From positions 1 to 44,348 of the forward strand of contig CAYJPN010000039.1 of assembly GCA_964372115.1 (NCBI GenBank): DNA of 44,348 nucleotides. Direction: 5' to 3'. The notes beneath the pieces were generated by a model, which was given only the letters and a program-made list of their open reading frames with translations, did no database searches and was not told the origin of the DNA. The stretch is from CG2-30-36-16 sp964372115 (GTDB taxonomy: Bacteria; Bacteroidota; Ignavibacteria; Ignavibacteriales; Ignavibacteriaceae). Positions 34,787 to 42,400 of the stretch are shown one piece after another. Position 1 is the first letter of the stretch, and the number at the start of each line of letters is the position of its first letter. Both the position numbers and the translations under genes were made by a program.

Positions 34787-36676
34787 ATGTTACTGTTAAA
34801 AAAATCTGCGCCAATATTATTTGTACTACTTTCAATATTCACATCTGCAGCATATGCCGACAATTTTTCATTTAAACCCGAAAAACCGAAACAGGGCGAA
34901 ACTATAACAGTAACGTTTGATGCCGCCGGAACAGACCTTTCTGACATGGAAAAAGTTACTATGTATGTTTATTCATTCGCAACTGATCTCATCTCAACAC
35001 AATCGTTTGAAATGAAAAATGAAGAAGGTAAATGGAGGGCTGATTTTACCCCTGACGAAAAAAGTTTTGGTGTTGCTGTTAAGTTTATTAACGGCGAGAC
35101 TGTTGTAAACAACGAAGGCGCCGGTTACTTTGTCGGGCTTTACGACGAAACCGGAAATGTTTTGTCCGGTTATAAAGCGGGTATGGCAAACGCAATAAAT
35201 AATTGGGGAGTTTATTATCTCGATCTAAGCCGGGATATGGAAAAAGCAATTAATTTATTTGAAGAAGACTTTAAAACAAACCCCACAATAAAAAATGAAT
35301 TTCTCGGCGCATATCTTCCTGTTGTTAACCGGGTGCGTGTTCAACAAAAAGATTCTATAATTACAGCTTCGCTTGAAGAATTTGCAAAAACAAGCAGCGA
35401 TAATGAAAAAGACTTAACACAGCTACTTACCGGTTATGCCGTAGTAAAAAATCAGGAAAAGGCTGATGAGTATAAAGCAATGCTTGAAGAAAAATATCCG
35501 CAATGCGACTTTCTTGCGAACATAAAAATAGGCGAACTTTATAACGAAAAAGACTTATCAAAAAAAGAAGAGCTTCTGAAAACATTCGTTGATAATTTTC
35601 CTTCAAGCAAAATGCTTTCCACAGTGTACACGTTGTACATAAACGCGTTGCGTAACGCCGGCGAGTTTAACAAAGCAAAAGATTTTATAACCGCGCACAA
35701 AAATGATATTCAGCCGTACACATTTTATTCTCTTGCCGACAAAATGTTTGACGCCGAAACTCCTGATCTTGCCGCAGCAAAAGTTATAACAGAATTAGGT
35801 GTAGAAAAATCAAAAAGCGAATTGAAAAACCCAACGGATGAGCAACCGAATTACCAAAGCAAAAGCGATTGGGATAAAGACAGAAAGTATATACTTGGTT
35901 TAAATCTTTATGCCTTCGGCAAGGTGCTTTATAAAGAAGGGAACAAAGAAGAAGCGAAAGAAGCCCTTGAAGACGCGGTTGAATATACATCAAACGAAGA
36001 AGCAAATGTAAATGAACTTTACGCACAAACACTTCTTGAAACGGGCAGTGCAGATGAAGCGATGAAGATTTTATCATCCGCTATAAAAGAAGGGAAAGGT
36101 AACGACGCAATGAAGGAGCTTCTAAAAAAAGCTTATGTACAGGAAAAAGAAAGCGACAATGGTTTTGACGAGTATTTAAAAGTACTTGGTGACACAGCAA
36201 AAGAAAAAATGACCGCGGAATTAAAGAAGCAAATGAAAAACGACCCCGCACCGGAGTTTATTTTAACCGATACCGAAGGCAAAACTGTTTCGCTTGCTGA
36301 TTATAAAGGGAAAATAGTTATCCTCGATTTCTGGGCAACATGGTGCGGTCCCTGTAAACAATCGTTCCCCGGGATGCAGAAAGCCTTAAACAAATATGCC
36401 GATAACGATAATGTAAAATTCCTGTTTGTTAATACTTGGGAACGTGTTGATAACAAACTTGAAAACGCACAGAATTTTATAAAACAAAATAATTACACTT
36501 TCCGTGTATTGATGGATGAAAAAAACGAAGTGATTACCAAATACAAAGTAAGCGGCATACCCACAAAATTTATAATCGGTAAAGACGGGAACATAAAATT
36601 TGTTGCTGTTGGTTTTTCCGGTAACGCCGACCAGATGGTTGATGAAATATCAACTATGATTTCGATGCTAGATTAA
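34787..36676 (+). CDS. exported TPR protein with C-terminal TlpA/AhpC-type thioredoxin domain
   Basis: This 629-aa protein has a signal peptide at 1-24 (cut near AYADN), so it acts in the periplasm. The N-terminal about 110 residues form a beta-sandwich-like domain (FSFKPEKPKQGETITVTFDA). TPR-like helical repeats fill about 140-470. The last about 145 residues are a TlpA-type thioredoxin fold with WATWCGPCKQ (C520, C523) and the cis-Pro loop VSGIPTKFII. It would reduce or isomerise disulfides of exported proteins, for example cytochrome c or cell-surface substrates. GGAG lies 7 nt before the ATG. The AMP nucleosidase gene follows after 2 bp, so both are probably co-transcribed, though no functional link is evident. 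Confidence 0.9.
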   Translation: MLLLKKSAPILFVLLSIFTSAAYADNFSFKPEKPKQGETITVTFDAAGTDLSDMEKVTMYVYSFATDLISTQSFEMKNEEGKWRADFTPDEKSFGVAVKFINGETVVNNEGAGYFVGLYDETGNVLSGYKAGMANAINNWGVYYLDLSRDMEKAINLFEEDFKTNPTIKNEFLGAYLPVVNRVRVQQKDSIITASLEEFAKTSSDNEKDLTQLLTGYAVVKNQEKADEYKAMLEEKYPQCDFLANIKIGELYNEKDLSKKEELLKTFVDNFPSSKMLSTVYTLYINALRNAGEFNKAKDFITAHKNDIQPYTFYSLADKMFDAETPDLAAAKVITELGVEKSKSELKNPTDEQPNYQSKSDWDKDRKYILGLNLYAFGKVLYKEGNKEEAKEALEDAVEYTSNEEANVNELYAQTLLETGSADEAMKILSSAIKEGKGNDAMKELLKKAYVQEKESDNGFDEYLKVLGDTAKEKMTAELKKQMKNDPAPEFILTDTEGKTVSLADYKGKIVILDFWATWCGPCKQSFPGMQKALNKYADNDNVKFLFVNTWERVDNKLENAQNFIKQNNYTFRVLMDEKNEVITKYKVSGIPTKFIIGKDGNIKFVAVGFSGNADQMVDEISTMISMLD

Positions 36677-36678
36677 TT

Positions 36679-37452
36679 ATGAGAACAAAACTCGAAATAG
36701 CAAAAAACTGGCTCCCCCGTTATACCGGCACTAACATAGATGAGCTTGGCGATTATATGCTGCTTACAAATTTTCATAATTATGTAAGCAGCTTTGCCGA
36801 TCAATTTAAGTGCGATATCAAAGGCGTCGGGCGCCCGATGCAAACAGCAACAAACGCTGCCGGACTTACAATAATAAATTTTGGTATCGGAAGTGCAAAC
36901 GCTGCCACGATAATGGATCTGCTTGTTGCGCGCAAACCAAAAGGAGTTTTGTTTCTTGGTAAATGCGGCGGTTTAAAACATTCAACAGAACTTGGACATT
37001 TTATTTTACCCATTGCCGCCATACGCGGCGAGGGTACCAGTAACGATTACCTGCCGCAGGAAGTGCCCGCGCTGCCGTCATTCAAACTGCATAAATTTGT
37101 ATCCGAACTTATGGTAAAAAAAGGTATGGATTACAGAACCGGTGTAATTTATACAACCAACCGGAGAGTGTGGGAATGGGATAATACATTTAAGAAATAT
37201 TTAAAAAGTCTTTACACAATTGGTATTGATATGGAAACTGCCACGCTGTTTATTGTAGGGCATGTAAACGAAATACCGCGCGGCGCGCTGCTTCTTGTTT
37301 CCGACATGCCGATGGTGCCGGAAGGAATAAAAACCGAAAAATCGGATATGCTTGTAACCGAAAAATATTCAAAACTTCATCTCCAATTGGGAATAGAAGC
37401 AATGACACAAATAGGCGTAAAAGGTGAGCAGATAAAACATTTTAAGTATTGA
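36679..37452 (+). CDS. amn: AMP nucleosidase
   Basis: This 257-aa enzyme cleaves AMP to adenine and ribose 5-phosphate. It belongs to the phosphorylase/nucleosidase superfamily and is of the short type found in Bacteroidota, lacking the N-terminal regulatory domain of the E. coli enzyme. Visible marks are IINFGIGSANAATIMDLL, the phosphate/ribose-loop GKCGGLKHSTELGHFILP, AAIRGEGTSNDYLP, and the purine-nucleoside-binding IGIDMETATLF with catalytic Asp in LLLVSDMP. It starts 2 bp after the thioredoxin-like gene. Confidence 0.93.
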   Translation: MRTKLEIAKNWLPRYTGTNIDELGDYMLLTNFHNYVSSFADQFKCDIKGVGRPMQTATNAAGLTIINFGIGSANAATIMDLLVARKPKGVLFLGKCGGLKHSTELGHFILPIAAIRGEGTSNDYLPQEVPALPSFKLHKFVSELMVKKGMDYRTGVIYTTNRRVWEWDNTFKKYLKSLYTIGIDMETATLFIVGHVNEIPRGALLLVSDMPMVPEGIKTEKSDMLVTEKYSKLHLQLGIEAMTQIGVKGEQIKHFKY

Positions 37453-37563
37453 TATAATTTTCAGTAGAGCTTTGTGGTATGGCGTATTTGCGGGAGAGGA
37501 ATTTCTCGCAGAGACGCAAAAATAAACATTGATTGGTTTTCGGCACAGAGAAGAAAAATAATG

Positions 37564-37716
37564 TGGCTAAAGCCAAAACCGGTTTGTAAATATAACCCAC
37601 GAGCTGAAGCTCGTGGCAATAAAAAATCTTGTAAAATATAAATTCAATTTTTAATTTTAATATAGCCACGGCGTTTACGCCGTGGAATATTGCAGCGTGA
37701 ATTATTGGCTTTAGCC
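37564..37716. repeat. REP-type hairpin end of the RAYT element (left)
   Basis: Four short hairpins stand in order: TGGCTAAAGCCA (37564-37575), CCACGAGCTGAAGCTCGTGG (37597-37616, 8-bp stem with TGAA loop), CCACGGCGTTTACGCCGTGG (37666-37685, 8-bp stem with TTTA loop) and GGCTTTAGCC (37707-37716). They precede the Y1 transposase. The same modules recur on its other side and again at 38518-38690, as expected for REP sequences recognised by a RAYT. Confidence 0.75.
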
Positions 37717-37734
37717 GCATAGATGGAGGATTAA

Positions 37735-38166
37735 ATGCCATTCGTAAGAGTTTGGATTCATTTTATCTGGGCAACCAAAGAAAGAGCAAACACAATTAGC
37801 CCCGATCTAAAAAATAAATTGTTGGCTCATATCTTAGAGAACGCAAAGAAAAAAGAAATTTGGATAGATTCCGTTAACTGTGTAGAAAATCATATTCATC
37901 TTTTAATATCATTAGGCAAAGAACAATCGATTAGTAAAACTGCAATGCTGGTTAAAGGAGAATCATCATATTGGGTAAATAGGAATAAGCTGAGTACCTT
38001 AAAATTTGCATGGCAGGAAGAATATATCGCCGTATCGGTTAGTGAATCTCAAAAAGAAAAAGTACGGGAGTATATAAATAATCAGGAGGAACACCATCGT
38101 GTTAAAAGTTATCAGGAAGAGTACGAAGCGCTTATGAAAAAATATGGGAATAAAATTATTCAATAA
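37735..38166 (+). mobile_element. REP-associated tyrosine (Y1/HUH) transposase, IS200-like
   Basis: This is a 143-aa transposase of the TnpA_REP (RAYT) group. It starts MPFVRVWIHFIWATKER, the conserved opening of IS200-like Y1 enzymes, with the HUH metal-binding pair in VENHIHLLISL and the nucleophile region near EKVREYINNQEEHHR (Tyr before INNQ). It has an excellent GGAGG ribosome site 5 nt before the ATG. Nicking of single-stranded REP hairpins would be its activity. Hairpins on both sides (37564-37716 and 38171-38690) make a complete REP-RAYT unit. The ORF is intact, so mobility or domesticated activity is possible. Confidence 0.88.
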
Positions 38167-38171
38167 ATGTG

Positions 38172-38590
38172 GCTAAAGCCAAAGTTTGTTTTTAAATATA
38201 CCCACGAGCTGAAGCTCGTGGCAATAGAAAATCTGAAAAACACAAATTCAATTTTTAATTGTAACATAGCTACGAAATTTACGCCGTGGGCAGAAATTGT
38301 AAAATAAGAATTAACTTTTTCGTTATAGCGAAAAAAATAGTTTAGCTAAAGCCGAAGTTTGTTTTTAAATATACCCACGAGCTGAAGCTTGTGGCAATAG
38401 AAAATCTGAAAAACACAAATTCAATTTTTAATTGTAACATAGCTACGAAATTTACGCCGTGGGCAGAAATTGTAAAATAAGAATTAACTTTTTCGTTATA
38501 GCGAAAAAAATAGTTTAGCTAAAGCCGAAGTTTGTTTTTAAATATATCCACGAGCTGAAGCTTGTGGCAATAAAAAATCTTGTAAAATAT
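38172..38590. repeat. 173-bp tandem repeats derived from REP modules
   Basis: Two units (38172-38344 and 38345-38517) differ by two substitutions over 173 bp; a third starts at 38518 and soon changes into a copy of the RAYT leader. Each unit contains GCTAAAGCC, the CCACGAGCTGAAGCTYGTGG hairpin, a degenerate second hairpin (CTACGAAATTTACGCCGTGG) and a TTTTTCG/CGAAAAA hairpin. There is no open reading frame. Confidence 0.85.
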
Positions 38591-38722
38591 AAATTCAATT
38601 TTTAATTTTATTATAGCCACGGCGTTTACGCCGTGGAATATTGCAGCGTGAATTATTGGCTTTAGCCGCATAGATGGAGGTTGAAATGCCATTCGTAAGA
38701 GTTTGGATTCATTTTATCTGGG
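38518..38722. mobile_element. second RAYT leader plus first 12 transposase codons, truncated
   Basis: From about 38570 the sequence is nearly identical to 37621-37770: the CCACGGCGTTTACGCCGTGG hairpin, GGCTTTAGCC, GGAGG and ATG at 38686, followed by MPFVRVWIHFIW. It then switches at ATCTGGG (38716-38722) into RHS coding sequence. The transposase frame runs only four more codons before TGA. This is a remnant element joined to an RHS cassette. Confidence 0.8.
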
Positions 38723-39569
38723 GAGCATTAGGATGACTGTAAAGGAAGACGGCACAGTTGCCGGTTATGATGATTATTACCCATTTGGTATGGTGATGGA
38801 TGGCAGAAGTGGAAATACCTCAAACCCGGATGATTTGTATAAGTTTACCGGCAAAGAACGTGACATTGAAACCGGATATGATTATTTTGGCGCACGTTAT
38901 TATGACAGCCGTATAGGCAGATGGCTCTCTGTTGACCCGCTGGCGGATAAGTACCCCGGCTGGAGCCCGTATAATTATTGTGTGAATAACCCGTTGAGGT
39001 TTATTGATCCAAACGGTATGGATGTTTATGCTGGCTCTTCAGATGCAAGAGAAACAATTCTAAATACGTTATCTGAAAAAGAAAGAAAATTTGTTCAATT
39101 TGGTGACAATGGATTATTAAATTCCGAATTATTGAATAAATTTGAAGATGGTGGTGGAAATTATACAGCTCTATTGGCTTTAGCTAATAGTAGAGATATT
39201 TTTGAAGTCTTAGTTACAAATAATATAGTAATAAATGGAAAGGAAGAGAGCTTTGGCTCTATAGAAATAGATCCTCAATGGGAGAAAGGTCCATACAGTT
39301 TAAGTACTAATGAAATAGGTTGGACTGGTCAAACTATTACTAAGCAAGAATCATATAATGGAAATATTAAAATAGCTGTCAATAAAAATTTAAGTAAAAT
39401 GGGCAGAGCTGAGACATTTGCACACGAAGGATATGGGCATGCTTATTTTATGGCCGTCGGAAAAAATTCAGATCACTACATAATATCAGGGATTGAACAT
39501 AATATTGAATTAAAAAATCAAATAATAAATCGCATGGCTGAAACTAGAAAGAACATGGTAAGAAAATGA
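38703..39569 (+). CDS. 5'-truncated RHS core with metalloprotease-like C-terminal tip (cassette 1)
   Basis: The frame is open from TTG 38703 (first ATG 38733). Residues about 10-100 are the RHS-associated core (DYYPFGMVMDGR, YKFTGKERD, YDYFGARYYDSRIGRWLSVDPLADKYPGWSPYNYC, NPLRFIDPNG), after which an about 185-aa tip begins at the usual DPNG/DPDG boundary. The tip has AETFAHEGYGHAYF, a HExxxH variant of the zinc-protease helix often found in polymorphic toxins. No signal peptide or RHS shell remains, since the 5' end was replaced by transposase sequence. It is probably not exported as it stands: a silent cassette. It overlaps the following small gene by ATGA, the typical toxin-immunity spacing. 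Confidence 0.7.
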   Translation: MDSFYLGSIRMTVKEDGTVAGYDDYYPFGMVMDGRSGNTSNPDDLYKFTGKERDIETGYDYFGARYYDSRIGRWLSVDPLADKYPGWSPYNYCVNNPLRFIDPNGMDVYAGSSDARETILNTLSEKERKFVQFGDNGLLNSELLNKFEDGGGNYTALLALANSRDIFEVLVTNNIVINGKEESFGSIEIDPQWEKGPYSLSTNEIGWTGQTITKQESYNGNIKIAVNKNLSKMGRAETFAHEGYGHAYFMAVGKNSDHYIISGIEHNIELKNQIINRMAETRKNMVRK

Positions 39570-39961
39570 AATCAATATTTATAATTCTTATAACAGCATT
39601 TGTGACAAATACTTCATATGCTCAAGAAGAAACATTTAAAAACACCTATGAGTATCTTTTTGTGGATGAAATTCCGCGGTTTGAAAATAGTAGCACTGAT
39701 TTATACAATTATATACATGAAAAAATTGAAGAAGAGTTGCCCCCTAGATATTATTCTGATGATTTAGTAATAGTATCATTTATCGTGGACGAAAATGGGT
39801 GTGTAGGAGAAATAAAAGAAATAAAATTTGTAACTCAAATGTTGAAGAATGCGGTAATCAAAGTACTTTCAGAAATGCCAAATTGGAAACCGGGGAAGAA
39901 GGATGGAAAGTTTGTAAAGGTTAGGCAATATCTGCAAATAGACCGAAGAATAAAAGGCTAA
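39566..39961 (+). CDS. putative immunity protein with TonB C-terminal-like fold (cassette 1)
   Basis: This 131-aa exported protein has a signal peptide at 1-19 (cut near SYAQE). The mature part resembles the TonB C-terminal domain: VIVSFIVDENGCVGEIKEIKF, then VIKVLSEMPNWKPGKKDGKFVKVRQYLQI. It lacks the rest of TonB. Its ATG overlaps the stop of the RHS cassette, so it is probably the cognate immunity gene working in the periplasm; this is inferred from position, not from a known immunity family. An alternative is a small periplasmic TonB-like protein that hitch-hikes. Confidence 0.6.
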   Translation: MKSIFIILITAFVTNTSYAQEETFKNTYEYLFVDEIPRFENSSTDLYNYIHEKIEEELPPRYYSDDLVIVSFIVDENGCVGEIKEIKFVTQMLKNAVIKVLSEMPNWKPGKKDGKFVKVRQYLQIDRRIKG

Positions 39962-40620
39962 GACTGCAACAAAAACAAAATATATTTTCCTGAGTGCTTG
40001 TACAGATATATTTTTGCATTCCTTATCTGTTCAAGTCTTCTTTTAGCCCACAAAAGCCTGCCTACTTCTCATGGGATGTATTTAAGCCGTGCAAAAATAG
40101 CGGGAAATGTTTTAACATTCAGCGCCTCTCAAAGCCAAGATAATGATAATCAAACTGCAAATATTCTCCCGTTTTGGCAGTGATTTTATTTACAACGGCT
40201 CGTTTTTCGTTGATGAAATAACTATTAGATAAATGTATTTCTTAATCCTCGTTAAAATCTAATTATGTTGGCTTTATCATTTTCTTCATAAATCAATTCA
40301 GTTTTATTAATTTCAATAATTTTAATCGACTTATAAAGATCGCCAAGCCTCAAAGTAATATTACTGCCATCTTCAAGATCGGTTATTAAAACTTCATAAC
40401 TCTTTGCTCTACTAAAAATAACCTGCATGGTAGATCGTGAAACTACAAAGACTCAAAATATTACTTTTGGGGGAAAAGAAATTGCACTATTTTTGAAGCG
40501 GACGAAATGAAACTGTTTTAGAAGTTATGCTGAGGATTTGAGTTTTTGATTACACACCGATACGATGAAATAGTTTAATTAATATTTTTAATTCATTTAT
40601 TGTTTGGGAGAAAAACAAAA
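39962..40620. other. inter-cassette spacer with gene remnants
   Basis: About 650 bp lie between cassette 1 and cassette 2. A 61-codon plus-strand frame at 39998-40183 (TTG start, YIFAFLICSSLLLA signal-like start, no clear family) may be a remnant. A 58-codon minus frame lies at 40252-40428 and is listed separately. No repeat or terminator was recognised. Base composition is AT-rich, like that of the cassette tips. Confidence 0.4.
40252..40428 (-). CDS. 58-aa small hypothetical protein
   Basis: The frame runs from ATG at 40428 to TAA at 40252 and encodes MQVIFSRAKSYEVLITDLED ... NDKANIIRF. It has the alternating hydrophobic/charged pattern of a folded small beta-protein and no low-complexity bias. 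There is no clear Shine-Dalgarno. It points against the surrounding cassette genes. Function unknown; it might be chance coding. Confidence 0.3.
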   Translation of the reverse strand: MQVIFSRAKSYEVLITDLEDGSNITLRLGDLYKSIKIIEINKTELIYEENDKANIIRF

Positions 40621-41418
40621 ATGACGCTGGATGAAGACGGCAATGTAGCCGGTTACGATGACTACTACCCGTTTGGAATGGTAATGCCGGGCAGAAGTAT
40701 GAACAATTCGAACCCGAACAGCATATATAAATTTACCGGCAAAGAAAGAGACGAAGAAACAAATTATGACTATTTCGGCGCACGTTATTATGACAGCCGG
40801 ATTGGCAGATGGCTCTCGGTTGATCCGCTGGCAGACAAGTACCCCGGTTTGAGCCCGTATAATTATTGTATTAATAACCCGATGATTTTTATCGATCCGG
40901 ATGGTGCTGATATATTTAAACCTTCGGATAAAATAGCCGCTTATTTAAGGAATGCATATAGATATTCTTCTACATACCGGAAGTGGCACAATTCGATATT
41001 AGGCAATCATAAAGTTAATTGGGTTTTTACAGAGAAGTCTTCTGGTGGAAATTTTTATGCGAAGACTGAGACAGCATATTATCCAGGTGCAACTTATGAG
41101 CAGATGTCTTTAACTACTATTAACTCTTCTCATCAAGAAGAGTTTTTTCCTTTACCAAATGAAAACGCAACTGGAATGATGACAAATGAAATTGCTCATG
41201 TAATAGAAGCTATTTATGCAGGTGATGAAGAAACCTTGAAATGGTACTTTGAAAATTATGATATAATTGATGCCGATAAAGCTGCTTGTACAGAATTTGC
41301 AACTGGTGAAGATAATAAAGCAAAAAAGGAATATTGGAAAGAGGAAAATCGTCTTAATTTATCAGATGATGAGTTAGATAAGTTAATGTGGACAGAATCA
41401 AAAAAAGTTGAGAGATAA
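40621..41418 (+). CDS. 5'-truncated RHS core with unrelated C-terminal tip (cassette 2)
   Basis: With ATG at 40621 the product has 265 aa. The RHS core (GYDDYYPFGMVMPGRS, YKFTGKERDEETNYDYFGARYY, RIGRWLSVDPLADKYPGLSPYNYCINNPMIFIDPDG) occupies about 10-95. An about 170-aa tip follows (ADIFKPSDKIAAYLRNAYRY ... ATGMMTNEIAHVIEAIYAGDEE ... DADKAACTEFATGED). The tip shares no obvious sequence with cassette 1 and I do not recognise its activity. There is no signal peptide. It differs from the cassette 1/3 core at many bases and so is an older or independently acquired cassette. The next gene starts 1 bp after its stop. Confidence 0.7.
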   Translation: MTLDEDGNVAGYDDYYPFGMVMPGRSMNNSNPNSIYKFTGKERDEETNYDYFGARYYDSRIGRWLSVDPLADKYPGLSPYNYCINNPMIFIDPDGADIFKPSDKIAAYLRNAYRYSSTYRKWHNSILGNHKVNWVFTEKSSGGNFYAKTETAYYPGATYEQMSLTTINSSHQEEFFPLPNENATGMMTNEIAHVIEAIYAGDEETLKWYFENYDIIDADKAACTEFATGEDNKAKKEYWKEENRLNLSDDELDKLMWTESKKVER

Positions 41419-41419
41419 T

Positions 41420-42397
41420 ATGAAATCAATTTTCTTGTTTTTAGTCTTAATTGCATCAATACATGGCGAAACAATTTATCAAACTCCTGAGGGAAAAATT
41501 AGAGTTGTAACAAACGATAATAAAATATTGTTTGAATCGGATACTTCAAGTTGGGAATTACACGATAGCTCAATTTGTGAAGTTTATTTGGACAGGGATA
41601 CAATATTTATAAATACCTTCCACTTCTATTCAAATATTTCTAAACATTACATGATTGAGAATCCTTTTGCTTTTAGAAAAATTAATCGGTGGGTATTTAA
41701 TGTTTTAGATTATGATCAATTAACAAATGAAGTATACTTCGAGGTAAATGATACTTCTTCCCCTGGCATTTATAAAATTAAACTTCAAGAAGATCTCCAA
41801 CCCCATCTATTTTTTAACTACAAAACTGAAATAAGTCAGTTTATAATTTCCGGTGAATATGCATGTTTTACAAATGGCTTTGAACTATATGTAATAAAAA
41901 AATCTAATTCAGAAATACTTTTCCACAATAATAAAGAAATAGCTATTGACGTACTTCGATTTATTGGCAATAATTCTATATTAGTGATGAAATATGATGA
42001 AAGTTATATTCTTAAATTAGAAAAATTTACCAAAAGTGAATTAAAAATATCTCCACATACTATTGACTTTCACTCAAATATAATTTTCAACAATCAACTT
42101 GTCTTAATGAATAGGATTTACTCAGATTCTAGTCATTATTTAGCTTATAGTTTTGAAAAAGACAGTCATAAAATTAAACCGCAAGTTATACAATTTGAAT
42201 CAGCTATACCTAAAAACATCAATATGATATCTTCATACAGCGTGGATAGATTTGGCATCATTCATCTCTATGTTTTTGTTCCTGAAAGCAAAATGAACAA
42301 ATATTACATATACGTTAAATATAGTATGCTTGATGAAAAAGTATTATCGATTCAAAAATTTTTTGAAAAGCCAGATTTTATATTATACGCATACTAA
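41420..42397 (+). CDS. exported beta-propeller-like protein, candidate immunity protein (cassette 2)
   Basis: With ATG at 41420 (TAATATG just after the RHS stop) it has 325 aa and starts with a signal peptide (MKSIFLFLVLIASIHGE). The rest is a series of about 40-aa beta-rich segments (WVFNVLDYDQLTNEVYF, ISGEYACFTNGFELYVIKK, IGNNSILVMKYDESYILKL), suggesting a propeller. No known domain was recognised. Position directly behind a toxin-like cassette, and a signal peptide very like that of the cassette 1 partner, make an immunity role plausible. It is larger than most immunity proteins, so an independent role is possible. Confidence 0.6.
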   Translation: MKSIFLFLVLIASIHGETIYQTPEGKIRVVTNDNKILFESDTSSWELHDSSICEVYLDRDTIFINTFHFYSNISKHYMIENPFAFRKINRWVFNVLDYDQLTNEVYFEVNDTSSPGIYKIKLQEDLQPHLFFNYKTEISQFIISGEYACFTNGFELYVIKKSNSEILFHNNKEIAIDVLRFIGNNSILVMKYDESYILKLEKFTKSELKISPHTIDFHSNIIFNNQLVLMNRIYSDSSHYLAYSFEKDSHKIKPQVIQFESAIPKNINMISSYSVDRFGIIHLYVFVPESKMNKYYIYVKYSMLDEKVLSIQKFFEKPDFILYAY

Positions 42398-42400
42398 AAA

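Noticed and set aside
38172..38590. CRISPR-like repetition
   Set aside because: The repeat unit is 173 bp, made of REP hairpins, with no short direct repeats separated by unique spacers and no cas genes nearby.
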